A stretch of DNA of 17,417 bases from JBKPDV01 sp046728075. GTDB lineage: Bacteria > Acidobacteriota > Thermoanaerobaculia > UBA5066 > Gp7-AA6. Within the stretch, counting starts at the first letter, position 1; every line of letters starts with the position of its first letter. The notes below the pieces were generated by a model. It saw only the letters and a list, made by a program, of their open reading frames with translations. It was not told the origin of the DNA and searched no databases. Location: positions 1 through 17,417 of the forward strand of contig JBKPDV010000055.1 in assembly GCA_046728075.1 (NCBI GenBank), read 5' to 3'. Of the stretch, positions 1 to 8,812 are shown piece by piece. A program made the translations under genes and the position numbers.

Positions 1-23
1 AGGCGCTCCGCCTCCCGTCCCGC

Positions 24-1421
24 ATGATCCGCACGCGTCGAATCGCCCTTCTCTTCCTCGTGTCCGATCTCGCGGCCACATTCGCGGCGCTCTGGGCGGC
101 CTACGTCTTGCGGTTCCGGGCCGAGATCGTTCCGGCCACAAAGGGAATCCCGGACGCCGCGCTCTACTACCGCCTCTTCCCCCTGATCGCGGTTCTCTGG
201 CCGGTCGTCTTCTATTTCTACGGTCTCTATCAGGTGCGCCGGAACCGCTCGCGCGTGGAAGAAGGACTCGCCGTCCTGGTCGCCACCGGCCTCGCGACGT
301 TGCTGCTCACCGCTCTGGCCACTCTCTACCGAGGCTTTTCCTATTCGCGGCTGGTGCTGGCCCTCTTTTTCCTGGCCGACGTTCTGTTCGTCTTCGCGGG
401 CCGAACCGCCATTCGCCGGTATCTGGAGGAGGCCTGGCGCCACGGTTTCGGCGTCCGGCAGGTCCTCGTGGTGGGGGCGGGGCGCCTGGGACGGGCTGTC
501 GTGGACAAGCTCGTGGAGCATCCCGAGGCGGGACTCCGGGTCGTGGGGATGGTCGATGACGACGCGGGCAAGCTTCAGACTTCCTATCGCGGGGCGCCGG
601 TGCTGGGCTCGACCGCGCAGGCCGCGAGCCTCTCGGAAGAATACCGGGTCGACACGGTCTTTCTCGCGCTGCCGCTCGAGGCCCATCGCACCATGCTCGC
701 CGTCTTGCAGGATGTCGCGCGGACGGTGCCGGACGTTCGAGTCGTGCCGGACCTGCTCCAGTACATCACCTTCCGCGCGGGAGTCGAGGACTTCGACGGC
801 CTGCCGGTCGTGCACCTCACCTCCGTGCCGCTCTCGGGATGGATGAGCCTGGTCAAGCGGAGTCTCGACATCGGGATCTCGGCGGTCTCGCTGCTCCTGC
901 TCTCCCCCCTGTTCGCCGCGATCGCCATCGCGATCCGGCTCGAGGACCGCGGCGCCGTCTTCTACCGCCAGTGGCGCATGGGGCTCGACGGCCGCCCATT
1001 TCACATCCTGAAGTTTCGGTCGATGGTCCTCGGCGCCGAGGACGAGTCGGGGCCGACGTGGGCTTCCCCGGACGACCCGCGGCGCACGCGTCGAGGCCGG
1101 TTCCTTCGGCGTTGGAGCCTGGACGAGCTGCCGCAGCTGATCAATGTCCTCCGCGGGGACATGTCGCTGGTCGGGCCGCGCCCGGAGCGGCCGGAGTTCG
1201 TGCGGGAGTTCAAAGAGAAGTTTCCGCAATACATGCTCCGGCATCGCGTTCGGGCGGGTATGACCGGCTGGGCGCAGGTCCACGGCTGGCGCGGCAACAC
1301 CAGCGTCACCAAGCGCATCGAATACGACCTCTACTACATCGAAAACTGGTCGCTCTCGCTGGATATCAAGATTCTCTGGATGACGCTGCGGCACGGACTG
1401 AAGCACCGGAATGCGTATTAG
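24..1421 (+). CDS. Polyprenyl-phosphate sugar-1-phosphate transferase (WcaJ/EpsE-like, bacterial sugar transferase family)
   Basis: This enzyme should move a hexose-1-phosphate, probably glucose-1-P, from a UDP-sugar to undecaprenyl phosphate, the first membrane step of exopolysaccharide or O-antigen synthesis. The 465 residues fit the large WcaJ-type architecture. About four hydrophobic segments fill residues 5-135. A Rossmann-like domain follows, with VVGAGRLG at about 149-156. The C-terminal catalytic domain starts with KRSLDIG and a membrane segment near 275-300, followed by FYRQWRMGLDG and LKFRSM. The catalytic Asp-Glu pair is D367-E368 in SLDELPQLINVLRGDMS, followed by LVGPRPERPEF. The ATG at 24 is chosen because MIRTRRIALLFLVSD is a typical beginning. 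The frame is still open to the window edge and no Shine-Dalgarno sequence is visible, so the true start could lie upstream. The donor sugar cannot be read from sequence. manC lies about 4.8 kb away on the other strand. Confidence 0.93.
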   Translation: MIRTRRIALLFLVSDLAATFAALWAAYVLRFRAEIVPATKGIPDAALYYRLFPLIAVLWPVVFYFYGLYQVRRNRSRVEEGLAVLVATGLATLLLTALATLYRGFSYSRLVLALFFLADVLFVFAGRTAIRRYLEEAWRHGFGVRQVLVVGAGRLGRAVVDKLVEHPEAGLRVVGMVDDDAGKLQTSYRGAPVLGSTAQAASLSEEYRVDTVFLALPLEAHRTMLAVLQDVARTVPDVRVVPDLLQYITFRAGVEDFDGLPVVHLTSVPLSGWMSLVKRSLDIGISAVSLLLLSPLFAAIAIAIRLEDRGAVFYRQWRMGLDGRPFHILKFRSMVLGAEDESGPTWASPDDPRRTRRGRFLRRWSLDELPQLINVLRGDMSLVGPRPERPEFVREFKEKFPQYMLRHRVRAGMTGWAQVHGWRGNTSVTKRIEYDLYYIENWSLSLDIKILWMTLRHGLKHRNAY

Positions 1422-1424
1422 CTA

Positions 1425-2021
1425 TTGAACTTGATCACCGCCGCCCAGAATGGCGATGCGAAGGAGCTCGAGAGGCTTCTCGACGCCGGCGCCGATCCCA
1501 ACCAACGAAACGAGCGCGGGGAGACGGCCCTGATGTGGGCTGCTCTCTCTGGCAACCGCAAGATGGTGCGGCGGCTGCTCGAATCCGAGTGCGACCCGAA
1601 CGCCCGCACACGAAGTCGTTGGGCACTGTCGACGGGAAGCGCGGGAGCTACGGCTCTCTCGCTGGCGGCTCGGCAGGGGCACGTGGATGCGCTGCGCGAG
1701 CTTCTCGGGCGTGGCGCCAACGTCAATGCCCGAGACGGCGTGGGAATGACTCCGTTGATGCTCGCCGCGGACCGCGGCCATGCCGAGGCGGTTCGCCGCC
1801 TGCTCGCGGCCGGCGCGCATGTCAACGCGGCCACTCGAGTCGGCGCGACCGCGCTTCACTTCGCCGCGCGCAACGGGAGCTCGGAGGTGGTGATCGCGCT
1901 GCTGAAGGCGGGAGCCGACATCACCGCGGGGGAAGCGGGAGGCTTCGACGCTCTGAAATTCGCGCTGTGCTTCGGACACGATGACATCGCGACGATCTTG
2001 AGGGAGGCAGGAGCGGAGTGA
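1425..2021 (+). CDS. Ankyrin-repeat protein
   Basis: The 198 residues are almost entirely ankyrin repeats, about six, beginning near residues 1, 34, 75, 109, 142 and 174. Their hallmarks are G-TAL/TPL-AA helix starts and LL-AGADxN/GANVNA hairpins, for example LLDAGADPNQRNERGETALM and LLGRGANVNARDGVGMTPLM. The repeat from about 34 is stretched by roughly nine residues (RTRSRWALSTGS). There is no signal peptide or membrane segment, so it is probably a cytoplasmic protein-protein interaction scaffold of unknown partner. The gene starts 3 nt after the sugar transferase stop, which suggests co-transcription and translational coupling. The start is a TTG at 1425; a second in-frame TTG sits at 1431, and neither has a Shine-Dalgarno sequence. 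Family membership is clear and function is unknown. Confidence 0.85.
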   Translation: MNLITAAQNGDAKELERLLDAGADPNQRNERGETALMWAALSGNRKMVRRLLESECDPNARTRSRWALSTGSAGATALSLAARQGHVDALRELLGRGANVNARDGVGMTPLMLAADRGHAEAVRRLLAAGAHVNAATRVGATALHFAARNGSSEVVIALLKAGADITAGEAGGFDALKFALCFGHDDIATILREAGAE

Positions 2022-2098
2022 GTCTAAGGTCTAATGTCTAAAGTCTAAGGTTCTAATCCGTGCCCACCGTTAGACCTTAGACCTTAGACCTTAGACCT
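2022..2098. repeat. Inverted tandem-repeat hairpin, GTCTAAG type, between convergent genes
   Basis: The left arm (2022-2056) is five degenerate 7-nt units of the form GTCTAAG. A 13-nt loop follows, and the right arm (2070-2098) is four units of the reverse complement, TTAGACC. The arms pair along most of their length with one bulge. The element begins at the first base after the ankyrin gene's TGA and ends 7 nt before the stop of the convergent transglutaminase gene. A 7-nt period does not fit the reading frame, and each arm contains TAA in the sense of the gene that runs into it, so readthrough is stopped in every frame. A bidirectional terminator or insulator role is inferred from position; there is no U-tract. 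Confidence 0.85.
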
Positions 2099-2105
2099 CT
2101 TCTGA

Positions 2106-4151
2106 TCAGGCCAACTTCTTCAGTCGCCGCACCCGTCCCTTGAGCTCGAGGACGGTCTTGTCGTCCGGCTGATGTCCCCCGAAGGCGTCCGCGCAGTAGA
2201 TTCGCACCACGGCCTCGGCGTCTTCCCGCCCCTCCGGCGCGGTCTCCGCCACCAGGCGCGCGACGTCCGCCGGAGCAATCGCAGGCGAGAGAAAGCCGAG
2301 CCGGCGGCCGAGGACCCTCCTCAGCGCCAGGTACGCCCGGGTCGCCTCGGAGACTCTGGGACGACGGCGCCAGCGACCGGTCAGCAACAGGATCGCCGCG
2401 ACGAGAGCCATCGCCGCGACGGCCCAGCCACTGGGCGCACCCGGGCTGTCCCGGAGTACGCGCTTCCAGGAGGAGGCCGCGGACGCTGCGGTCTCCAGAG
2501 CCCGGCGCGCCGTCTCCGCGGCCATTGCCTGGTCGAGTGAGTCAAAACCCAAAATCCGGCGGTCGTAGAAGAACTCCATCTCCCGCCCCAGGCTCGTCAG
2601 GCGGGTCAGCCAGGACACCCGGCTGGTGGCGGGAGGCACGCCCGCGGCGGGAGTCGGATCGAGGACGGCGAAGCCGGTTCCGTCCAGGTCCGCCTCGACC
2701 CATGCGTGGAGATTGCTTCCGCGGACGACGAACGAACGGGAGAAGAATCCGACCTCTCCCCCGTAGGAACCCGTCACGAGCCGCGCCGGAATGCCCCGCG
2801 CCGTGAGCATCAGAACCGTGGCGGAGGCGAAGTACTCGCAGTGCCCGGTCTTGGATCGCAACAGGAAATGGATCACGGGGTCCCCGTCGGTGTGGGGCGG
2901 GTCGAGCGTGTAAAGGAAATGCTCCCCGAAATCCTGCTCGATCCGGCGGTAGATTTCTTTCGGGTCGTTGGTATCGCCGGTGAGCTTCATCGCGTAGGCT
3001 CGAACCTCCGGCGGGACCTGGTGCGCATCCATCGCGCTCGAACCGGGGCCGCGCGGTTCGAGCGCACGGACACTGGCCGTGTACCGGATCGATCGCCGCG
3101 CCCCACCCACCTGCGTGACACCATCGGAGTAACCGATCGGAAACCCGCGCTCCAGACGCAGGCTGGAAGATCCGTAGGGAAGAAACAGAAACCCGTTGAT
3201 GACGAGATTCAAGTCGATCGACACGGTCCCGACGACTCCCGATCGCGAGCGCGTCCCCCCCGGTTTCCCTCGCTCCGCAGGAGCGGCCCGCCGGTTGAAC
3301 TCGTCTCGCCTCTGGAACATGCGCGTCCAGACGCCGGAGCGATACTCGGTAAAGACCGCCTCTCTCAGCCGCAGAACTCGCGGCAGGAGCGCACCCGGGT
3401 CCGTCTCCATCGAGAGAATGACCCGCTCGTTTCGCTTCGCGGCTCCGAAGTTCTCCAGATCCACACGGTCGGCCGACAGCGCGCTCGAGAGCGACTCGTC
3501 CAGTCGAACGGGGGCAACGGCGAAGGGACTGCGCAAGCGAGGCAGGGAATAGAACAGAGGAACGGTCAGGGCGCCCGCCACGACGAGCGAAGCGGCCGCG
3601 AGCCCTCCGGTGGGAACCGACCGAAGGACCCGTTCCGGCGGGGCGTCCTCGAAGTCCGCCAGGACAGCGAGCCGGCAGAGCGCTCGGAATCCCACCAGAG
3701 CTATTGCCGCAAAATAGAGAAGCGAGGAGAAATGTGTCGAGGAGGAGGCCGAAGCGAGGGTGAGAAGGAACAGGACGAGCAGCGCGGTCCGAGCTTCCCC
3801 GGCGCGCTTGAGCGAGGCGAGCTTGGCCACCGCCGTAAAGAGCAGAAGGTGCGACACGGAGCGCAGCAATCCGTGCCGCAACTGCATGATCTCAAAGGCG
3901 AGAAAGGCGAAGTAAGAGAGGCCGATGACGTTCAAGAGACTGTCGGAGAGCCGCACCGGGGATCCCGACCGCGCGCGCCACCACAGGAACAGCACGGCGG
4001 CTTCGTAGAACCCGAGCGCGGAGGCGGAGGTTCCCTCCGTCCAGAAGAGCGGAAGAGGAGCCACCAGCGCGGGCAGCGACAGGACCAGGACATACGCCGC
4101 GCGAAGACCCGCAGGCAGCTCGCCGGACCGGCCGGCTCTCCAGGCGGTCAC
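2106..4151 (-). CDS. TgpA-like membrane transglutaminase (DUF3488, transglutaminase core, DUF4129-like tail)
   Basis: This is a 681-residue integral membrane protein. Five to seven hydrophobic segments lie between about 17 and 200, then a large periplasmic part with a transglutaminase-like cysteine protease fold, one more membrane segment at about 576-591 and a cytoplasmic tail. The catalytic triad is visible: Cys438 in TGHCEYFASA, His482 in NLHAWVEADLDG and Asp498 in AVLDPTPAAG. This domain order matches TgpA of Pseudomonas and the transglutaminase genes that travel with MoxR and DUF58 genes, which are linked to envelope maintenance. The open frame continues 67 codons upstream inside the DUF58 gene. 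I chose the GTG at 4151 because it overlaps the DUF58 stop as GTGA and has GAAGG 8 nt upstream. Translational coupling to DUF58 is therefore likely. The substrate is unknown. Confidence 0.9.
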   Translation of the reverse strand: MTAWRAGRSGELPAGLRAAYVLVLSLPALVAPLPLFWTEGTSASALGFYEAAVLFLWWRARSGSPVRLSDSLLNVIGLSYFAFLAFEIMQLRHGLLRSVSHLLLFTAVAKLASLKRAGEARTALLVLFLLTLASASSSTHFSSLLYFAAIALVGFRALCRLAVLADFEDAPPERVLRSVPTGGLAAASLVVAGALTVPLFYSLPRLRSPFAVAPVRLDESLSSALSADRVDLENFGAAKRNERVILSMETDPGALLPRVLRLREAVFTEYRSGVWTRMFQRRDEFNRRAAPAERGKPGGTRSRSGVVGTVSIDLNLVINGFLFLPYGSSSLRLERGFPIGYSDGVTQVGGARRSIRYTASVRALEPRGPGSSAMDAHQVPPEVRAYAMKLTGDTNDPKEIYRRIEQDFGEHFLYTLDPPHTDGDPVIHFLLRSKTGHCEYFASATVLMLTARGIPARLVTGSYGGEVGFFSRSFVVRGSNLHAWVEADLDGTGFAVLDPTPAAGVPPATSRVSWLTRLTSLGREMEFFYDRRILGFDSLDQAMAAETARRALETAASAASSWKRVLRDSPGAPSGWAVAAMALVAAILLLTGRWRRRPRVSEATRAYLALRRVLGRRLGFLSPAIAPADVARLVAETAPEGREDAEAVVRIYCADAFGGHQPDDKTVLELKGRVRRLKKLA

Positions 4152-5131
4152 GACACGAGCCTTCGCAGGTCGCCGCGGCGCAAAGGCGGGAACGGCGGCG
4201 CCCCCTCCCTCGCCACGGGATCGAGCCGCGCCAGGGCATCGAGGATTCGCGCTCGCTGGCCGCGGCCCGTCGACGCGGAGACCTTTACCCCCCGCGCCTG
4301 AAACCCCGCCTCGCCGCCCCGCGACAGCAGCAGGACCGCCTGCGCGGCGCACCGGGAGATGGCTTGCTCAAAAGCCGACAGCTGGGCGGGATCGTTGGGA
4401 TCCGCCAGGGCATTGTCGATCGCGAAAATCACCACCCGATCGCGTTCGGCGTCCCGCTCCCGCACGATCCACCGGTTCATTCGCGCCGACTGCTTCCAGT
4501 GAAGATCTCGAGGATCGTCCCCGGGAACGAAGTCACGCAGCGTCCGGATCTCGGAGCCTCCGCCGCGCCGCCGCGGATGAGGGCGCCCGCCGCGGGAATC
4601 CTCGGGAGGGATCTCGCCAACGGCGGAGGGCTCCGGCATCGGGTAGACCAGGATCTCTCCGGCGACCTTGGCGCGGCGGTACTTGCGAAAGAGGCCGAGG
4701 GGAAAGCGCGAGAGCAGCCCGGCATCCGGACGCTGCACCACGCCCCGGCGGGGATAGACGCCTTCCACGACGAGCTCGCGCCGCTCCCCCGGCTTCAGCG
4801 GATCGATCCACATCGGACCCGGAAGTCCCTCGTGGAGGAAGAAGAGAGCCTGCGCGGAAGTCTTCAGGCGGTTTTCGAACGTCAACCTCAGAAGGGCCGG
4901 GCGCGCGGCGACGACCTCCCCGATCGGCTCGATCGTGCAGGCCACGCCGCGCACGTTTCGACGGGAGAGAACTCCCGACACAATCATCGCCGCTAGCATG
5001 CCGGCAAGGACGAGGTAGAGACCATTGTTCCCGGTATTCGTCGCGCCGATCGCGACCACCAGGCACATCAGCACATAGCCCAGCCCGAAGTTGGTGATTC
5101 GGATTTCCCAGTCGGGAATGAGGGGACTCAT
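4148..5131 (-). CDS. DUF58 domain protein (MoxR-associated)
   Basis: The 327-residue protein has two membrane segments near the N-terminus (about 15-32 and 36-54), a beta-rich middle and the DUF58 signature at about 197-222, RTLRDFVPGDDPRDLHWKQS. A von Willebrand A-like region follows, beginning VVIFAIDNALAD at about 233. Canonical vWA domains have DxSxS at the metal site; here the stretch reads D239-NALAD, so a standard MIDAS is not evident. DUF58 proteins are encoded next to MoxR ATPases and are thought to be their partners or substrates. This one sits between a MoxR gene and the transglutaminase, overlapping the latter by 4 nt. The ATG at 5131 has only a weak ribosome-binding site. The arm of a tandem-repeat hairpin ends about 10 nt upstream of it. 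Confidence 0.9.
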   Translation of the reverse strand: MSPLIPDWEIRITNFGLGYVLMCLVVAIGATNTGNNGLYLVLAGMLAAMIVSGVLSRRNVRGVACTIEPIGEVVAARPALLRLTFENRLKTSAQALFFLHEGLPGPMWIDPLKPGERRELVVEGVYPRRGVVQRPDAGLLSRFPLGLFRKYRRAKVAGEILVYPMPEPSAVGEIPPEDSRGGRPHPRRRGGGSEIRTLRDFVPGDDPRDLHWKQSARMNRWIVRERDAERDRVVIFAIDNALADPNDPAQLSAFEQAISRCAAQAVLLLSRGGEAGFQARGVKVSASTGRGQRARILDALARLDPVAREGAPPFPPLRRGDLRRLVS

Positions 5132-5141
5132 GGAAGAGTCA

Positions 5142-5225
5142 GGTCTAAGGTCTAAAGTCTAAGGTCTAAGGTTTGAGGGCCTAGTTCCACAGGAACTTTA
5201 GACTTTAGACCTTCAACCTTAGACC
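5142..5225. repeat. Inverted tandem-repeat hairpin, GTCTAAG type, between moxR-like and DUF58 genes
   Basis: The left arm on the plus strand (5142-5173) is GGTCTAA-type 7-nt units. The right arm (about 5195-5225) is the reverse complement, with CTTTAGA and CTTCAAC variants, and the loop is about 21 nt. Read in the direction of transcription (minus), the array begins at the base after the MoxR stop codon. It fills nearly all of the 94-nt gap before the DUF58 start. Unlike the 2022-2098 copy, this one lies inside a co-directional gene pair, so it would sit in the middle of a polycistronic mRNA. It could dampen downstream expression or mark an RNA processing point (inference). Confidence 0.85.
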
Positions 5226-6167
<942 letters not shown>

Positions 6168-6227
6168 CAAGACATTATGAGACCTGAGTCAAAGACCCGG
6201 GTCGGGAGGGCCGGGAGGAGGTCCGTC

Positions 6228-7268
6228 TCAGGTCGATCGGGTCTTGCGCACCGGCTTCGAGGCTCGCGCATGCGGTTTCACGTCTGCCTTCTTCGCGCGC
6301 ATTCGGTCGACCGCGCCCTTCAGCTCGGCCTCCCGGTCGAAGGGCAGGACGAGCAGTCCCTCCTCCGCGAGCACGATGGCGGTGTCTCGCACGCCGGGCG
6401 CCAGGACGGGCGTCGCGGACACGATCAGATTCTGACGGTCGTCCGAAGGCCCGCGCAGGTCCCGAACCGACCTCCAGGTGCCGACGTCGCTCCATCCCGC
6501 CCGGAGCCGAACCGCGCGCACGCGAGCCGCCTTCTCCATGACCGCGTAATCAATGGAAATGGTCGGAAGGCTCTCGTACGCCTGCTGGGCGCCTCCGGAG
6601 TCGCCGGCCGCGAGAGCGCGGCGATAGCCTTCCACGCCCGCGAGAAGCTCTCCGGCGACCCGCCGCGCTTCCGCGAGAAAGCGCGAGGGGCGGAAGACGA
6701 AGATTCCGGCATTCCAGAAGAAACCCGCCTGCAGATGCTCCTCCGCCTGCGCCGCGCTCGGTTTCTCGATGAATCGGACGACCTCAATGCCGTCTTCCGC
6801 CGTGTCTTCTCGAACCTCGATGTACCCGTAATCGGTCTCCGGCCGTGTCGGCGGGACGGCGAACACGACGACGGAGGCGGAATCCGCCGCCTTCTCGCCG
6901 GCGGCGAGCGCCCGGCGAAACGCGTCGGCATCGGCGACGGTCTGATCCGAAGGGATCGCGGCGGTGATCGGATCGCCCTCCTGCTCGAACGCCAGAGCGG
7001 CCGACAGGAGCGCGGGCCCCGAGTTGCGCCGCGCCGGCTCGGCCAGGATCTGGCGGGGCTTGAGCGCGGGCAGCTGTTCGCGCACCAGCCTCGCGTGATT
7101 CCGGGAGGTCGCGACGAAAACCTCTTCTGAAATCGGGAGCGCGCGCTCGTACGTCTCCGCCAGGAGGCTTTTGTCACTGAGGAGCGGGAGAAACTGCTTT
7201 GGCCGTTCCTCCGTCGAGAGCGGCCAGAGACGCGTGCCGGCGCCCCCGGCCATCAAGAGGATTCTCAT
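6228..7268 (-). CDS. manC: Mannose-1-phosphate guanylyltransferase
   Basis: The enzyme makes GDP-mannose from GTP and mannose-1-phosphate in the cytoplasm. The nucleotidyltransferase signature is intact: GGAGTRLWPLS at 8-18 and RPKQFLPLL at 22-30. Further blocks are PSDQTV at 106-111, FIEKP at 166-170, NAGIFVF at 186-192, SIDYAVMEK at 238-246 and GWSDVGTW at 258-265. At 346 residues it is the short monofunctional form, without the C-terminal mannose-6-phosphate isomerase domain found in bifunctional enzymes. The last 25 residues are basic and low in complexity. The frame is open for 107 codons upstream, but only the ATG at 7268 gives the conserved MRILLMAGGAG beginning. Its ribosome-binding purines lie in the arm of a hairpin at 7278-7298. 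It follows murB at 49 nt. The product would serve polysaccharide or glycolipid synthesis. Confidence 0.94.
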   Translation of the reverse strand: MRILLMAGGAGTRLWPLSTEERPKQFLPLLSDKSLLAETYERALPISEEVFVATSRNHARLVREQLPALKPRQILAEPARRNSGPALLSAALAFEQEGDPITAAIPSDQTVADADAFRRALAAGEKAADSASVVVFAVPPTRPETDYGYIEVREDTAEDGIEVVRFIEKPSAAQAEEHLQAGFFWNAGIFVFRPSRFLAEARRVAGELLAGVEGYRRALAAGDSGGAQQAYESLPTISIDYAVMEKAARVRAVRLRAGWSDVGTWRSVRDLRGPSDDRQNLIVSATPVLAPGVRDTAIVLAEEGLLVLPFDREAELKGAVDRMRAKKADVKPHARASKPVRKTRST

Positions 7269-7277
7269 GGTTCTGTC

Positions 7278-7298
7278 CCCTCTCCCTCCGGGAGAGGG
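7278..7298 (-). promoter_or_regulatory. Perfect hairpin carrying the manC ribosome-binding site
   Basis: CCCTCTCCC (7278-7286) and GGGAGAGGG (7290-7298) form a perfect 9-bp stem with a 3-nt loop in the murB-manC gap. In the manC mRNA the 3' arm supplies the purine-rich AGAGGGG (7283-7277), 8 nt before the ATG, so folding would hide the Shine-Dalgarno sequence. CCCTCTCCC...GGGAGAGGG dyads are also widespread as dispersed intergenic palindromes in high-G+C bacteria, so this may be a generic repeat that landed here. It has no U-tract and is not a classical terminator. Confidence 0.7.
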
Positions 7299-7317
7299 AG
7301 CAGATCCGCCGCGAGTC

Positions 7318-8214
7318 TCACTTCCATTCGATCCCCAGCATCTCCACCTCCGGCACAAGAGTAATTCCGAACTTGTCGCGTACCGAATCGCGCATCCGGC
7401 GCATAAGCGCGAGCACATCCTTTGAGGTCGCGCCTGCTGTGTTGACGATGACGTTGGCATGTCGGGGCGAGATCTCGGCCCCTCCTTCGCGCGCGCCCTT
7501 GAGGCCGCACGCCTCGATGAGGCGCCCTGCATAGTCTCCGGGCGGATTCTTGAAGACGCTTCCGGCGTTCGGCTCGGAGGGGAGCGCACCGCGGCGTTTC
7601 TCGGCGACGGAGCGCGTCTTCTCCTCGATCGCCTCGCGGGAAGCCGGCGTCAATCGCAACGTCGCTCGCGTCACGATTTCCTCAGTCTCGATGAGAGCCG
7701 TCCACCGATATTTGTGCGAGATCTCACCGGCCGCCGCCTCGCGCCGCATGCCGGAACGCGTGATCAACCGCACGCTCTCGAGCACGTCGAAGATTTCCCC
7801 TCCGTAGGCGCCGGCGTTGATCCGCACGGCCCCCCCGATCGAAGAGGGAATCCCGGATATCGGCTCGAGCCCGGAGAGCCCCGCTCGCGCCGCGGCGGCG
7901 CAGACGCCGCCGAGCACGGCTCCGCCTCCGGCGGTCACGGTCGGGCCCTCCACCGCGACTCGAAGGAAGTCTCCGTCGAGCCGCACGACGTAGCCCGGGA
8001 ACCCTTCGTCGGCCACGAGAATGTTCGATCCCATGCCGAGCAGGGCCACCGGCTCGCCCGAGGCCGCCGCCGCCTCGAGGAGCTTGCCCAGAGCCGCTTC
8101 CGTCTTCACGCGGCAGAACCATCGGGCCTTTCCGCCGATCCGCCACGTCGTGTGCGAGGCGAGCGGCTCGTCGGGAAGCAGGGTCCCGTCCTGCTCGTCG
8201 AAAGCTAATGCCAT
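7318..8214 (-). CDS. murB: UDP-N-acetylenolpyruvoylglucosamine reductase (MurB)
   Basis: MurB reduces UDP-GlcNAc-enolpyruvate to UDP-MurNAc with NADPH and FAD, the second committed step of peptidoglycan precursor synthesis. The FAD-binding half shows SHTTWRIGG at 20-28, LGMGSNILV at 59-67 and GIPSSIGGAVRINAGAYGGE at 121-140. Tyr169-Arg170 sits in HKYRWT. The proton donor serine is Ser219 in NAGSVFKNPPG, and the C-terminal catalytic glutamate is Glu289 in VPEVEMLG. At 298 residues, without the extra C-terminal insertion of the E. coli enzyme, it is a type II MurB. The ATG at 8214 has GGGAG about 5 nt upstream and overlaps the pgpA reading frame by 10 nt, so the pair is probably translationally coupled. 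Confidence 0.96.
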   Translation of the reverse strand: MALAFDEQDGTLLPDEPLASHTTWRIGGKARWFCRVKTEAALGKLLEAAAASGEPVALLGMGSNILVADEGFPGYVVRLDGDFLRVAVEGPTVTAGGGAVLGGVCAAAARAGLSGLEPISGIPSSIGGAVRINAGAYGGEIFDVLESVRLITRSGMRREAAAGEISHKYRWTALIETEEIVTRATLRLTPASREAIEEKTRSVAEKRRGALPSEPNAGSVFKNPPGDYAGRLIEACGLKGAREGGAEISPRHANVIVNTAGATSKDVLALMRRMRDSVRDKFGITLVPEVEMLGIEWK

Positions 8215-8792
8215 GGCGCTCCCGCCAGCAGAGTCGAGGCGACGACGGTTCCCCCGGCCGCGAGCAGTCCCGCAAGCACGTCATCGATCACGATTCCCAG
8301 GCCGTCCGGCAGCTCCTGCAGCCGGTGGATGGGGCCGGGCTTCCAGATGTCGAAGAGCCGGAAGAGGAGAAAAGAGACGATCCAGGCGGCGACTCTCGCG
8401 GCCTCGGTCTCGAACCGAAAGAGAGGCACCGGGCAGGAAGCGAGGAACTGACCGGCGAACTCGTCGATGACGACGCAGCCCGGGTCTTTGACGGACATCG
8501 CGCGGGCGACGCGCGTCGCCGCCGGCACTCCGACCGCCGCGATCGCGAGACCGGACACCAAAAGTCCGACCCCCGCGGCCAGACTCGGCCCATGCGAGGG
8601 ATGAAACAGGCTCGCGAGCAGCCACGCGAGCAGGAGCGCCACGGCGGAGCCGGAGGTGCCGGGCGCAACCGGCGAGAGACCGGAGCCGAAGCCGCAGGCG
8701 AGGATCGCCGCGAAGGGATGGAGACGGAAGGCGCGCCCCACGCCGGATGTTGACAGGGAATCGTGATCCAGATTAGGCTCGCGCGTCCTCAT
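8205..8792 (-). CDS. pgpA: Phosphatidylglycerophosphatase A
   Basis: PgpA removes the terminal phosphate from phosphatidylglycerol phosphate at the inner membrane to give phosphatidylglycerol. The 195-residue protein carries the family blocks: GFGSGLSPVAPGTSGS at 34-49, KDPGCVVIDEFAGQ at 102-115, FRLFDIWKPGP at 144-154 and GLGIVIDDVLAG at 164-175. Hydrophobic helices lie between them (about 50-62, 74-92, 132-147 and 167-190). The ATG at 8792 has GGGAGG only 3 nt upstream, which is close. The first 20 residues are not conserved-looking, so a slightly later start is possible. It is the first gene of the six-gene minus-strand run, divergent from recA. Its 3' end overlaps murB by 10 nt. Confidence 0.93.
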   Translation of the reverse strand: MRTREPNLDHDSLSTSGVGRAFRLHPFAAILACGFGSGLSPVAPGTSGSAVALLLAWLLASLFHPSHGPSLAAGVGLLVSGLAIAAVGVPAATRVARAMSVKDPGCVVIDEFAGQFLASCPVPLFRFETEAARVAAWIVSFLLFRLFDIWKPGPIHRLQELPDGLGIVIDDVLAGLLAAGGTVVASTLLAGAPWH

Positions 8793-8812
8793 CGGCCTCC
8801 CGTCGCCGAGTC

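Noticed and set aside
2022..2098. Classical Rho-independent terminator
   Set aside because: The stem is made of tandem units and no T-run follows on either strand, so the canonical definition is not met, although a terminating role remains possible.
2706..4301. 531-codon plus-strand frame opposite the transglutaminase gene
   Set aside because: The composition is rich in Arg, Gly, Glu and Pro with no domain; the opposite strand has a complete catalytic triad and membrane segments.
4152..4352. N-terminal extension of the transglutaminase by 67 codons
   Set aside because: It would overlap DUF58 by about 200 nt and encodes a Gly/Arg/Ala-rich stretch without a signal. The GTG at 4151 has a Shine-Dalgarno sequence and a GTGA overlap.
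8750..8755. TTGACA as a recA -35 element
   Set aside because: It lies inside the pgpA coding region and is 57 nt before TATAAT; the sequence 16-17 nt downstream (around GATTAG) is a poor -10 match.
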